Below are positions 1-11,781 of a stretch of 64,000 nt of DNA, in pieces (the first letter of the stretch is position 1; every line of letters begins with the position of its first letter). The DNA comes from Quercus robur (Eukaryota > Streptophyta > Magnoliopsida > Fagales > Fagaceae). Below the pieces are notes generated by a model. It was not told the origin of the DNA, did not search any database, and worked only from the letters and a program-made list of their open reading frames with translations. The position numbers and the translations under genes are program-made. The stretch is from the NCBI RefSeq assembly GCF_932294415.1, contig NC_065535.1, positions 7,119,501 to 7,183,500 of the forward strand, written 5' to 3'.

Positions 1-780
1 CTCGGTGGGATCATTAGATTTTTATTATTATTTTTAATGTGAGTATTTTATTTAATTTCACTAATGAAATTCTGTTTCAGCGTTAAAAAATTATGGAGCT
101 TCCTTATTTTTGTTTTAATAATTCAGTTTTTATAAGTTATAAAAAAAATAGGAAGGATTCAAATCAATTCAATATTTCAATGAACATGTTTCTCAAAAAA
201 AAAAATATTTCAATGAACATGGTGGTGTTGCCCGTTGGGAAGCAATAAATAAAAGAGGGAGAAAAAGCTATTATTAATTACGTAAATAGTTGGGAAATAC
301 TCCTATTACTATTTATTGGTGTAACTTTTGTAAGGTTACACTAAGTTGTGACCTGAATGAGGGTTCGGTTTTCAATACTTCTTGTTCCAAGAGGAGTTAA
401 GGAGAGAGATGAGATTTTGAGACTTTTTTAATCTCTGAAAATGTGAAATGAAGTTTTTATTGAGATGTTATCCTGATTAAATAAATATATATATATATAT
501 ATATATATTTTAGTAATAGTGTAATATGATAATGTGATATGTTCTTATTGAATGGTGTAAAGTGTAAACTAACGGGTAAATACATACTGATATTGAAATA
601 CTGATCCTTTAACTATATTCAAATAGCTTCTTATATGAAATTGACTACATTGATACTTGATATTTCAAATGCTCTCCATCTCAATTATTGGATTATCAAA
701 TAAAAATAAAAATATCCTCAATTTAAACCATTTAACAATTTGAAGTTTTGAACTTTTCAAGGTTTTCTCGAAAGCCGCGG
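1..780. other. AT-rich intergenic DNA, no gene seen
   Basis: No open frame with recognisable protein features on either strand. It holds a (TA)n microsatellite around 486-508 and a short poly(A) insert between direct repeats (171-221, listed separately). The last part leads into the promoter of the B3 pseudogene. Confidence 0.6.
171..221 (+). repeat. 18-bp direct repeat around a 15-bp poly(A) insert
   Basis: The 18 bp at 171-188 is repeated perfectly at 204-221. Between the copies lies only TTTCTC followed by A's. This looks like a target-site duplication around an extremely 5'-truncated retroposon tail. Four similar cases occur elsewhere in the window. Confidence 0.7.
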
Positions 781-782
781 TG

Positions 783-790
783 TATATAAA
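783..790 (+). promoter_or_regulatory. TATA box of the B3 pseudogene
   Basis: TATATAAA lies about 125 bp upstream of the ATG at 915. The promoter and 5' leader (about 780-914) are clearly similar to 31930-32048, upstream of the sister B3 gene, where TATATAAA occurs at 31932-31939. This supports duplication of promoter plus gene. Confidence 0.65.
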
Positions 791-1107
791 CGTATGGTGG
801 TGGATTCGTTCCCTTCTTTAATCTCTCAATTGCCTAGTCCTGAAGCCTGAACCTAAAGTGTCAACATTTGGGTTGGAGTTTTTTTGTATTGACGAAGAGT
901 GAAAAGAGTTCTAAATGGCTACAGAGCTAGAGAGTTACAAATGTAGTAAACCATCATTTTTCAAGGTCCTCATTGATTACTTCTCTGAACAACTGGTAAT
1001 GTACCTCACCTCTTTTCTTAGATTAATTTAATCAATATATATATATATATATATTTTCCTAATGAAGGGATAGTTATCCGACATTCCTACTATAGTGTCT
1101 TTAGTCA

Positions 1108-1341
1108 TTGGTTAATCACATTTGTTTAAATATGATAATTCGAAATATTCAAAGAGAAATTAGAGATTCCATCAATAAGTTAAGGGTAGAATTAGAACCC
1201 TATTACGATTTCTCAATGAAAGAACATTGCCTCCTATTATATTGTTTTTTTGTACTTGATTTATTGGATGGAACACGTTTGGATAAATCAGATGAATTGG
1301 AAAATTCAAAAGATTTCAGCGATAAGATTAAGGTAAATTAA
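1108..1341 (+). other. 77-codon open frame inside intron 1 of the B3 pseudogene
   Basis: An ATG-started frame of mixed, protein-like composition (basic start, acidic end) lies wholly inside the presumed intron between exons 1 and 2. I do not recognise it. The sister gene has a much shorter intron 1 (about 200 bp) without it, so this segment was inserted here or lost there. It could be a gene or transposon fragment, or chance. Confidence 0.25.
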
Positions 1342-2263
1342 GAACTCTCTTACTCAATTAAATAAGAGATAAAATTAGTCTGGTGTTTTAGTCCATAAAA
1401 TTAGGGTGTTTTTAAAATTTTTTAAAAAATAATCAGAAATCAATATATTATTGAAGAGGTGCAAAATCAGCACTCAACAGTAGTACATCCTCCGGTTAGA
1501 CTAGCAAGGGGTAAAATAGGAATATTGTTGTATAATTGCATTGGTTATATTTAATATTTATCGTGAAACTCACAAATTAGTAGTACTATCATTTTGCAAA
1601 ACTTTCGAGGGTCATATATTATAATGATAATTTGATAATTGGGGAGGATGATTTGAAGTTTTGAACTCTAGTTGTATCTATTTATAAATACTAGGAGGTT
1701 ACTAGTTAATTACAAGACTTTTTAATATTATTATACATTTTGTTACAAGATAATTAGTACATTAATTTTGTTAAAAACTTTGAATAGCTTGTGCTATTGA
1801 GTCGACAATGCATATAATTAACGTTACTTCATTTACATGTAGCGTATTCCACCTGCTTTTATCAAGAACTTCAATGGTATGTCACTTTCCAAATGTGCTC
1901 TTTGAAGCCCAATTGGGAAATTTTGCGTGGTACGAGTGGTAGTGAGGGAATGGAATATTCTTTTGGAACGGTGGGTCAGACTTTGTGATAGATAATTATT
2001 TGGAAATAGGAGATTTTCTTGTTTTTGAATATGATGGTAAATCAACGTTTAATATCAAGATATGTGGTAGAAATGCATGCGAGAAGGATATAAGGGTAGC
2101 CAAAAAGAACAATGACAATCCTATTTCCTTAGAGAAGAAAGAAAAACAAGTCCAGGAAAAAGAGAGCTTTGGAAAGAAAGCAATTAAGTCCAACAAAATA
2201 AACTGTGAGTTAAACTATATCTTACTGTTTTGCTTTTGATTACTAGTTTTTGTAAACTATATA

Positions 2264-2843
2264 TGATAAGGATAATTTTGTAATATTGGGACTTATCCAT
2301 GGCAAGGCGTAGAGTGACGCCCCGAATCAAACCGTCGGCCTTGTGTTTGTCAACACATGACAAACCATGAGTCTACAAAACTGACGGGATTAACTTATGA
2401 TTGGGATTGAAAGTTGATGCCGCCATGATGAAGGGAGGAACTAGGTTGATGGTTCTGACGTAACCCAAGCTTGATCTCCACGCATACGTATAAGGAAATT
2501 TCTTGTGCCCCACACCCAATGTTGAACAAAAAAGACTCCTACAAGGAGAGGATTCTGAAAAATATGCTCATGAGGATTCCTATATGAAAAAGACTTCTAA
2601 GTTAAGGAAAAGAGGTCAATCTCTTTTTACTATAAAAGCCCTAATACTCTCACTAATCAAGGTACTCATAATTTACCCGCTTTGGCACTCTAGAGTGTGA
2701 GAAATTCTAACTTGACCTTCAGAGGGTATTTAGCCAGCACCACATCGGTGCTCTCTGCGAGGTCTTCTCTTTTTGTGTTGTGCAGGTGTTATTTCGAGTA
2801 TGCGTGGACCGTGTAGCTTACTGTTGACTTTTCGACATCATCA
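2264..2843 (+). repeat. 5' LTR of the gypsy element
   Basis: Starts TGATAAGG and ends ATCATCA just before the primer-binding site. TATAAAAG at 2631-2638 is the likely core promoter. It matches 11782-12362 along its whole length. Confidence 0.9.
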
Positions 2844-2845
2844 GT

Positions 2846-2863
2846 TGGCACCGTCTGTGGGGA
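2846..2863 (+). other. Primer-binding site of the gypsy element
   Basis: TGGCACCGTCTGTGGGG begins three bases after the LTR end. The TGG start and the position are those of a tRNA primer-binding site. Which tRNA is used was not determined. Confidence 0.7.
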
Positions 2864-3391
2864 ACTTGCACTTTAGCCTATCGCTTCCCGGACAAAAAGT
2901 TGTATGGTACTTACTCACTCGATAGCAACTACCAACAACGTTTAGGGAGACAAGCTGCGACCCACTACCCTGGAGAGGCAGGTCCAAACCCTCATGGCAG
3001 CAGTGGAATGTCTCACTAAACAGAAGCAGGACCTTGAAGAATAGTTACGGCAGAAGAACGCCGCTATGGGTACCCAAGAGGAAGACCAGGAAGGTACTAG
3101 TGCTGAGAGGAGAGACCGAGAGGGGCCGTAAGGTAGTAACGCCCCAAGTAGACTGGAGCGACAAGACATGAACCGTCCATCCACTACAGACACAGCTCCC
3201 CCTTACATTGTCGCAGAGATGCAGATGATGAAGGAACAGATGAACCTTATGATGAACGCCCCTCAAAGGACGAGTGTCCAGCGACCTCAATGATCTGGTC
3301 CGTTGAACCGATTCACCTTTCACCATATCGGTCAACTCCTTCCCCCTACTGTAGAAGTTTCACATGCCATAGATAGAAAGCTATGACGGAG

Positions 3392-4233
3392 TCAAGGACC
3401 CCCTCGATCACCTAGAGACTTTCAAGACCTTGATGCACCTTCAAGGAGTAGTAGACGAGATCATGTGTAGGGCCTTCCCTACAACGTTGAAGGGTCCTGC
3501 GAGAATTTGGTTCAGCCGGCTGATGCCTAACTCCATCAGCACTTTCAAGGAGCTAAGCGCCCAGTTCACTTCGCACTTTATTGGAGGGCATAGGTATAAG
3601 AAGTCTACTGTGTGCTTGATGAGTATCAGACAGCGAGAGGGCGAGATGCTGAGATCCTATATAGCCCGTTTCAACAAGGAAGTGCTCTCGATCGATGAAG
3701 CTGATGACAAAATACTTGTAGCAGCCTTCACAAATGGGTTGCGGAAGGGTAATTTTTTATTCTCTTTATACAAGAACGACCTAAAAACCATGTCGGACGT
3801 ACTTTACAGGGCCACCAAGTACATGAATGCCGAAGATGCGCTGCTGGCTCGAGAGGAAAAGCTTAAGAAGAGAGAGAGGCAGGAAGACACATGATAGGAC
3901 AGAGGGCGGCAGATGGCAAGAACCGGAGAGCGAAGGGATGACAGGCGCTCTAAGCCTCCTACGGGGAGGTTCACGAGCTTCACCTAGCTGACCGCCCTAA
4001 TTGACCAAGTCTTAATGCAAATCAAGGACGAAGGAGCCTTGACCTTCCCCAGAAAGTTGAAGGGGAATCCCAATAAATGGTCTAGAGACAGATATTGTCG
4101 TTTCCACCGTGATCACGGTCATGACACGGCTGACTGCTACGACTTAAAACAACAGATTGAAGCCCTTATCAGGCAAGGGAAGTTACAGAAGTTCGTTAGT
4201 AGGGAGAGAACAGATCCACCTCCTCAAGAGTAA
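3392..4233 (+). pseudogene. gag of the gypsy element
   Basis: The frame runs from YDGVKDPLDHLETFKTL through a retrotransposon gag (capsid) region with TLKGPARIWFSRL, then RSYIARFNKE. One stop at about 3892 splits it from a second open piece (4015-4233). That piece ends in a zinc-knuckle-like motif YCRFHRDHGHDTADC, spaced C-x2-H-x4-H-x4-C, so CHHC rather than CCHC. It is followed by a helical LKQQIEALIRQGKL segment. Gag would package the element RNA. Stops and frame breaks make this copy non-functional. Confidence 0.85.
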
Positions 4234-4339
4234 GCCCCCTGACGGGACAACGAACGTCCGAAATCACCCCTAGGAGATATAAGGATGATTGTGGGAGGCA
4301 CAACAACCACCGGCTCGTCCAAAAAGGCCTGAAAGACTT

Positions 4340-7300
4340 ACCTCAGAATGTTCAGCTAACAGGTATCATCCCGAAGATGCCACGGGTCGATAACCCAATT
4401 ATTTGTTTCTTGGAAGAAGATGCTTGACGTCTTCACCACCCACATGACGACGCGCTCGTCATTAGCATCTGAGTAGGAGACTATAACACATACCGGGTCT
4501 TGGTTGACAACGAAAGTTTCGCAGACATTCTCTACTACCCAATGTTCCAACAGATGCAGATCGACAGAGAATGTCTAGTTCCAACCAACGCTTTGCTCGT
4601 TGGGTTTGGAGGAACAAAAGTATACCCCCTTGGTGCGGTCACATTACCTATAACAATTGGGGACTATCCTTAGCAAATCACTAGGGATGTTACATTCCAC
4701 GTTGTTGATTGCTCCTCCGCCTACAATGCCATCATAGGACAACCAACCCTTAACTCATGAAAGGCCATAACTTCAACTTACCACCTGATGATTAAATTCC
4801 CCATAGCATACGGAGTAGGGGAATTGTGAGGAGATCAGGTAGCTGCACATGAATGCAATATTGCGATGCTGGAGATGGACGACCATCTACAAACCATGAG
4901 CATAAAGGAACAGCAGACGGGGGCGGAACCCATAAAGAGGCTCGAGGAGATACCCCTCAATAGCACTAGATTAGACAGAACCACGAAGATTAGCACTCTC
5001 GCTAGCCCAACAGTTCGCCAAGCACTCGTAGCCTTCCTCAAGGAGAATCAGGACGTATTTGCTAGAGTCATGAAGACATGCCAGGAATCGACCCGTCGGT
5101 CATGGTACACAGGTTGAATGTGTTGCCTTCTTTTTCGCCCATCCGACAGAAGAAGCGAGTATTTGCCCAAGAGCGAGATCGAGCAATAGCAGAAGAAGTC
5201 GGCAAGTTACAAGAGGTGGGCTTCATCAGGGAAGTATACTATCCCGATTAGCTAGTAAATGTGGTGATGGTCAAGAAAGCTAATGGGAAATGGAGGATGT
5301 GCATAGACTTTACATATCTGAACAAAGCATGCCCTAAGGATAGCTACCCTTTCCCTTGAGTCGATGTACTGGTAGACTTTACAGCTCAGCACCAGCTACT
5401 GAGCTTCATGGACGCCTTTTTAGGGTACAATTAGATCCAGATGGATGAAGCAGATTAGGAGAAGGCTTCATTTGTTACTAGCCAAGGTCTTTTTTGTTAC
5501 AAAGTAATGCCATTTGGCCTTAAGAATGCGGGCACGACATATCAAATGCTCATGAACAAGATGTTTGTGAACCAAATCGGAAGAAATATTCAGGTCTACG
5601 TCGACGACATGTTAGTAAAAAGCCGAAGAGAAGAGGACCATTTGAAGGATCTCAAGGAAACCTTCGGCACCCTTCGGTCCTACAACATGAAGCTTAATCC
5701 GAGTAAGTGTGCATTCGGAATGACGGAGGGAAAATTCCTAGGCTTTATGGTGTCTCAAAGAGGCATCGAGGCCAACCTAGACAAGATCAGAGCCATAGTA
5801 GAAATGGCCCCCCCGAAGAGTGTGAAAGAAGTGCAGAGTTTAAACGGTAAAGTAGCCGCCCTAAACAGGTTCATGTCAAGAGCGACAGATAAATGTTTAC
5901 CCTTCTTTCGCACTCTGAAGAAATCTTTTGAATGGACTGCTGAGTGTTAGCAAGCATTCGAGGAGCTAAAGGCTTATCTCTCTTTCCCACAACTGCTAAA
6001 TCCTTCACAACTGGGGGAAGAGCTCTTCCTGTATTTGTCTGTCTCCCTGGCAGTCGTCAGTGCGGCCTTGGTCAGAGATGAAGACAAGGTTTAAAAGCCT
6101 GTATACTATGCCAGCCGAGAGTTTCGTGGTGTAGAGGAAAGGTATCCACCCATGGAAAAACTCGCTTTCACTTTGGTTACGATAGCCTGCAAACTTAAGC
6201 CGTACTTCCAAGCCCACACGGTAATCGTCCTAACCGACAAACCCTTATGGCGGGCAATGAGCAACCCTGAAGCTGCTGGTCGGTTGGCACTATGGGCGAT
6301 AGAGTTGAGTGAGTTTGACATTTAGTACCGACCGCACACCACCATCGAAAGGCAGGTCGTCGCTGACTTCATAGCAAAGTTCACCAACGGGGAAGACAAG
6401 GGGGTAGATGAATGTCTGCAGTGGAGTATACATATAGACGGGTCGTCAAACAGGCAGGCCGAGGGTGTAGGTGTCATACTTCTCTCTCTTGAAGGAGACC
6501 TAATCGAATGTATGGTTCACCTCGACTTCCCCACCACCAACAATGAAGCAGAGTACGAAACTTTAGTGGCAGAACTTGATCTCGCCAAAGCAGCAGGAGA
6601 CGCAAGAGTGGTTCTTTACTGCAACTCTCAGGTCGTCACTAACCAAGTAAACGGGGATTATGAATGCAGAGGCGAAAGAATGAAGAGATTTCTGGATTAA
6701 GTAAGGAGAATGGTAGACTAGTTGAAAGCCAAAATTATCCAAATCCTAGAGGAGAAAACGAGCAAGCCGACTGCCTTGCCAAAGCAGCTTCAGTCAAACA
6801 TATGACTACCCTTGATAACGTACTCTCTTTTGTTCAGCTTTCTCCACTAATAGATACCATCGATGTGCAGGAGATAGGTTCCGAAAGCAATTGGACCACG
6901 TTGTTGATCTCTTACTTGAAAAATGGCGTCTTACCAGATGGAAGGAAGGCCGCAAGACAGCTGAAGGTCCAAGCAGCGTGGTTCATCTTGATGAAGGATG
7001 TCTTATATAAGAGAGGATTCTCCCACCCATACCTAAGGTGTTTGGGTCCCGAAGAAGCAAACTACGTCATGAGAGAAGTCCACGAAGGGATCTGTGGAAA
7101 CCACTCAGGGTCACGATCGTTGGCACACAAGCTGATTCGAGCAGGGCACTACTAGCCCACCATACAAAAAGATGCTTAGACTTATGTCAAAGCATGCGAC
7201 AAATGCCAAAGATTCAGCAACATCATCCGACAGCCTTTCGAAGAGTTGACCCCTATGACAACCCCATGGTCGTTCGCTTAGTGGGGGTTAGACATCATGG

Positions 7301-8121
7301 GGCCGTTCCAAATAGCGGTGCGACAACTGGAGTTCCTGATAGTAGGCATTGACTACTTCACGAAATGGGTGGAAGCTAAAGCCTTAGCCACCATTATGGA
7401 GAAGAACGTGAGAAACTTCATCTGGAGGTCTATCATATGCAGGTTTGGGATCCCTAAAGTCTTAGTCTCAGACAACGGGAAACAATTCGACAACAACTCT
7501 TTTTGGGATTTTTGCTCGCAATTAGGGATCAAAAATCACTACTCCTCCCCTACCCACCCTCAAGCAAACGGATAAGTTGAAGTCACGAATTAATCCTTGC
7601 TCAAAATTATCAAGACTCGGCTCGAAGGGGCAAAGGGTATATGGCTTGAAGAATTGCCAAACATACTATGGGCGTATAGGACAATGGCGAGGATGCCTAC
7701 AAGAGAAACACCATTTCGGCTAACATACGGAAGCGAAGCAGTTATTCCAGTTGAGGTCGGACTCACAAACTACAAGGTAGACAATCGTGATGAAAGAAAA
7801 AACAACGAGGCTATGCATCTACAGCTTGATCTAGTTGACGAAGTCAGGGCGACAGCAGAACAAAGGCTCGCATTATACCAGGACCGCATGGTTAAGCACT
7901 ACAACTCCCGGGTCCGACACAAAGACTTTTAGGTTGGAGATCTCGTTTTAAGGAAGGTCATAGGCACTGCTAGAGACTCTACCCAAGGAAAGCTCGGCCC
8001 CAATTGGGAAGGACCCTACCAAGTCACGTCATGGCAGAGGAAGGGCACCTACCACCTGGAGACAATGGACGGACGGAAGCTACACCACCCATGGAATGTC
8101 GAGCACTTGCGGAAGTACTAA
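4340..8121 (+). pseudogene. pol of the gypsy element (PR-RT-RH-aRH-INT)
   Basis: Domains in order: protease about 4490-4790, with an altered catalytic motif DNESF and later NAIIGQP; reverse transcriptase about 5100-5950, with MPFGLKNA and the YVDDML active site near 5600; a first RNase H about 5951-6400; a second, archaeal-like RNase H about 6420-6790 with IDGSSNRQ; integrase about 7060-7930, with a zinc region ending CDKC and core pieces GIDYFTKWVEA, SDNGKQFDN and PQANG; then a C-terminal GDLVLRK segment ending with TAA at 8119. At least 14 in-frame stops interrupt it (for example 5249, 5357, 5432, 5456, 5948, 6092, 6323, 6719, 7153, 7279, 7573, 7930). No chromodomain was seen. Confidence 0.9.
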
Positions 8122-8362
8122 CAGTAAAAAGGATAGCGTGAAGAGCAGCACCCCCTTATTTTTAGTATACCTTAGTTAAATTTAGCTACACTCCTCAGTT
8201 TTTCTATTTTACTTTAGATTTTGATACAATAACTCTTTTTTAAGCCCAAAGGGCAGGTTTTCTTCTTTTTAAGAACTACTTTTTCTACGAATGCATGGTT
8301 TATCATAATAAGAGGAGTTTCATTCAGATATGACTTAATGTGTTTTTTCTAAAATATATTAT

Positions 8363-8840
8363 CAAGTCCATAAAGTGGATAAGCTTAACTAAGTCCATAA
8401 AGTGGACGAGCTTACTACTAAGTCCATAAGTGGACGAGTTCGCTACTAAGTCCCTAAAGTAGACGAGCTTATTATCAAGCCCACAAAGGGGATGAATTTA
8501 TTAGTAAGTCCACAAAATGGACAAGTTACTAAGTCCACACAAAGTGGACGAATTTATCATCAAGTCCACAAAGTGGACGAGCTTATTATTAAGTCCACAA
8601 AATGGACAAGTTTATTACCGAGTCCACACAAAGTGGACGAATTTATCAACAAGTCCACCAAATGAACGAGCTTATTACTAATTCCACAAAGTGGACGAAT
8701 TTATCATTAAGGTCCATAAAGTGGACGAGCCTATTACCAAATCCACAAAATAGACAAGTCCAAAAAGTGGACGAGTCCAAAAAACAAGCGAGTCATCCAC
8801 AAAGTGGACGAGTCCACAAAGTAGACGGGTTTAAACCCAT
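8363..8840 (+). repeat. Tandem array of about 15 hairpin-forming 28-31 bp units
   Basis: Units resemble AGTCCACAAAGTGGACGAGC plus an AT-rich linker. Each contains GTCCA and TGGAC around a 4-7 base loop, so every unit is a small inverted repeat. Three unit types recur in order in places (CACACAAAG-, CACAAAG- and CACAAAAT-type), hinting at a higher-order period near 88 bp. The array lies between integrase and the antisense gene. Tat-lineage elements are known for variable tandem repeats in this 3' region. Confidence 0.9.
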
Positions 8841-9098
8841 AAAGCACGGATTCATCTCACATATGGATAGATTCATAAAAACAAGAAGACGAACATACAA
8901 CAATGAAACGTACAGAAAGAAACGGATATAAATCAACATAAGTTTTAGTCTTTACAAATCAAGCCCAAAAAACAGCAGGGCGTTTTACAGTGTCTTAAAA
9001 ATAGAGCAAATAAAAAAGAAAAAGTACATAAAGTGAAGAGGCTGGAGGGATTGGAGAGTTCCAGTCAATCTTCTCCTTGGTGACAGGGTCCTAAACTT

Positions 9099-10949
9099 TC
9101 ACGGGCTCAGTGGACGGGCTAGAGAGCTGACGGGGGCATCTGTGGTTGGCTGGGCAAGGATGACATCACCATCTTTTGGATTAGACTCAGTGGAGTCATC
9201 AGTTTCCTCATGGACGGTGTCGTCAGCAGGAGTGGACGGCAGAGGCTCGTCCATAGTAACCTTGGAAAAATCTAGGTAAGGGTAGAGGGACTTAACCTGC
9301 TTAAGGCAGTCCTCAAACCCTTCACCATAATATCCACCACAAAAATCTATGAACGGCTGAGAGGCCTTGTATTCATTTACAGCGTTAGCTTTGGCCGTCT
9401 CTACTTGCTCAAGGAGGGTCGTTAGCTCTTTCTCTACTTTCTCCTTTGCTTCTTGCTCACTCTTTCTCTGACGACCCTCCTCCTCTAGCTTACCCTTCAA
9501 AATTTTTACCTCCTCGTTAAGGAAGCGAATGGCACCCTTGTATTGTTCTTCCTCGTCCATCAGGAGCTCTATGTGCTTATGCAAGTGGGCAATCACTCAT
9601 TCTTTAGCGACGCCCCTATCTTGCAAAGCTTTCATACGCACTAACACCTATAAGACACAATAACCGTCAGCTACTGGACAAGTGAGTATGAAAGTTAAAC
9701 GCAAAGGAAAACGTACCCGAGCAAGATCAAAGAGGCCTGACGCCCCTAACTCGTCAATCCCCTGCTGAGCACAAGGGTTTACATCCTTATCTCGGATGAT
9801 GGATCCCACTATCTCGATGGCATAGTCTTTGTGCGTAAGAAGGCGACGGTCCAGTCCTTGAGCAACAGGGCCCGATGATGTCATTTGACCCTTACCTACG
9901 CCGTGGCCAGTCTTGGGGGGCATCGGCTTTTTTAAGGATTTGTCCCCAACCATAACAGAAGGCTTCTTAGGTGGACGGTTATCCTACCGGTCGGGTTTCC
10001 TCTTGTGCGCACACCTACGCCCTCAACCTAGCAGCCTCCATTTCTACATAAATTAAGTGACAAACATAAGTTAGGTGGCGCCTAAAAAGTAAGAAGAAAA
10101 AGAATAAAGCGACAGGGGTAAATAAGTGACACTTATGACGACGAGAATAAGAGTTAAGCCTGCGAGCTACTGGGGTTGGCATCGGATCACCATAATACGC
10201 GTGTAGTGTGTCAAGGGTAATCAAATCCCTGTACTTGCACTTTTCGATAGGAATTTCAAGAACCTGTTGGATAAAGGCCTCCTACTCACCGGTAATGGAT
10301 GGACGGACACTAGCTGAAATAATAAAAGACGACGACATTAGAACACTTGGAAGAAAAATAAAAATTTAGCAAGAAAAGATGACGGCATTAAACTTGACTC
10401 CTTAACTATACCCCAAGTGTTATCAAAGTCGTAAGGCATTGTGTCCCACTCCTTTGGACGACATACCCAATCCGTCCCTTTGACAAAAAAGTATTTGCCT
10501 TTTCAATTCCTGTTGGAGTGGGGCATGTCTGATACAAGCCTCAGTACTTTTTTTCGAGCAGCAAAGTGATAAATCCCTTGTGAAGAGACGATGTGTTGAG
10601 GACGGTAGCACCAGAAGAACTCATCTAGCGTGAACTGACAGTTCCCTCTGCTTAGACGACCCCACAAGATCTCCGATCCTCTAAAGATCCTCCAGGCATT
10701 AAGGGCGATCTGGCTGATGGACAGACCAAGGAAGTTAGCCAGCTAACGGTGTAATGCCATTAGTGGCAACCTCAACCCTACTACTAGTGTGGCGTCGTAC
10801 ATACCAGTATCCTTCGTCTCCCCAGAATAGCACTTCTCGAACTTCCCAGGACGACGGATTGGTATGTGATCGGGGATTTGGAAACGATTCCTTAAATTCT
10901 TGAAAATCTTGGACGTCATCTTTGGTAGGAAGTCATTGATGGTCCACAT
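9099..10949 (-). pseudogene. Antisense gene of the Tat-like element, degenerate
   Basis: Read on the minus strand, opposite to gag-pol. The N-terminal part (about 10949-10390) includes MTSKIFKNLRNRFQIPDH, VGLRLPLMALHR, LANFLGLSIS and TDWVCRPKEWDTMPY in one frame, interrupted by TAG at about 10743 and TGA in the NRN-KGK stretch (about 10505). Middle exons at about 10350-10160 include DLITLDTLHAYYGDPMP and lie between plausible introns. The C-terminal part (9953-9099) includes a coiled-coil-rich stretch rich in Glu, Lys and Leu, then FIDFCGGYYGEGFEDCLKQV and an acidic, Pro/Ser-rich tail. Antisense ORFs at this position are known in some Tat elements; the function is unknown. The frame may extend upstream to about 11330. 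Stops mean it is decayed. Confidence 0.7.
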
Positions 10950-11765
10950 TTAAGGAAGAATGAATGGGTAAGCGTGCCCACTTCTAGGGTTTACCGAACT
11001 CCCAACCTTAGGGGTCTTATTATCCGCTTCATCTTCGTCCTTGTCACCCTCCATTACCCCATCATCTTCAATCTCTTCCTCACCAACAACTTCTCTCTTG
11101 TCTATCTCTTCCTCATCTTCCTCTCCTATATAATCCCTGTAATCATTAGGAGAACGGGCTGACGTCTATCTTTCTGACAACCAGGAATGGCCCTCCTCGG
11201 GTTCCTATCCTATTTGGAAGACTTAGGTCTTAGCCCGCTCCTTCATGGACTGACGACTACTCACTAATCGCTTCCCAAGAAATTTTTTTACCTACAAGCG
11301 ATGGAGTTATTCTATGCACCTAAGTTGACAGCCTCAATAAAGAGCTACACTACCAACTAAAGTACAATAAAATGATAGATAGGAGAAAAGAAGAGAAGAC
11401 TTACCAAGTAAACGGTCTCTGGAAGAAGTGACGGTCTCAACAAACGGATGAAGAAAGAGGACGGGAGCAAGGTTCTCCAAACAGTAAGCTCTCTCTCTCT
11501 CTCTCTCTCTCTGGATCGGCAATAAAATGGGGAGAATGAAAAAACTGAGGCATATATAGAATCAAAGGGTGCACGGAAGACGAAGCGAGACCCTCGTCCA
11601 GAAGCGGATCTAGTTGGAATGTGACACGTGTTCAAGCAATTAATGCAGGGTGCTCGAGGGAACGCCCATAAATGCCTCTTTCTTATCCCTGAATAAATAA
11701 AATTAAATAAATAAAAGTCACAAAAACTAAACTCCACAACCCGTCAACTTTAGCTGACAAGGTTA

Positions 11766-11781
11766 TGGAGTAGGGGGCAGC
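11766..11781 (+). other. Polypurine tract of the gypsy element
   Basis: TGGAGTAGGGGGCAGC lies immediately before the 3' LTR, the position used to prime plus-strand DNA synthesis. Confidence 0.65.

Noticed and set aside
3045..3335. Minus-strand ORFs over the gag leader
   Set aside because: Shadow frames in the non-coding leader of the gypsy element; no similarity to the antisense gene near the 3' end.
8363..8840. Regular repeats with spacers resembling a CRISPR array
   Set aside because: Repeats and spacers both drift, units are tandem, and it lies inside a plant retrotransposon.
8602..8931. 109-codon frame
   Set aside because: Translation of the hairpin minisatellite; the repeated SGR/MDKF phrases reflect the DNA repeat.
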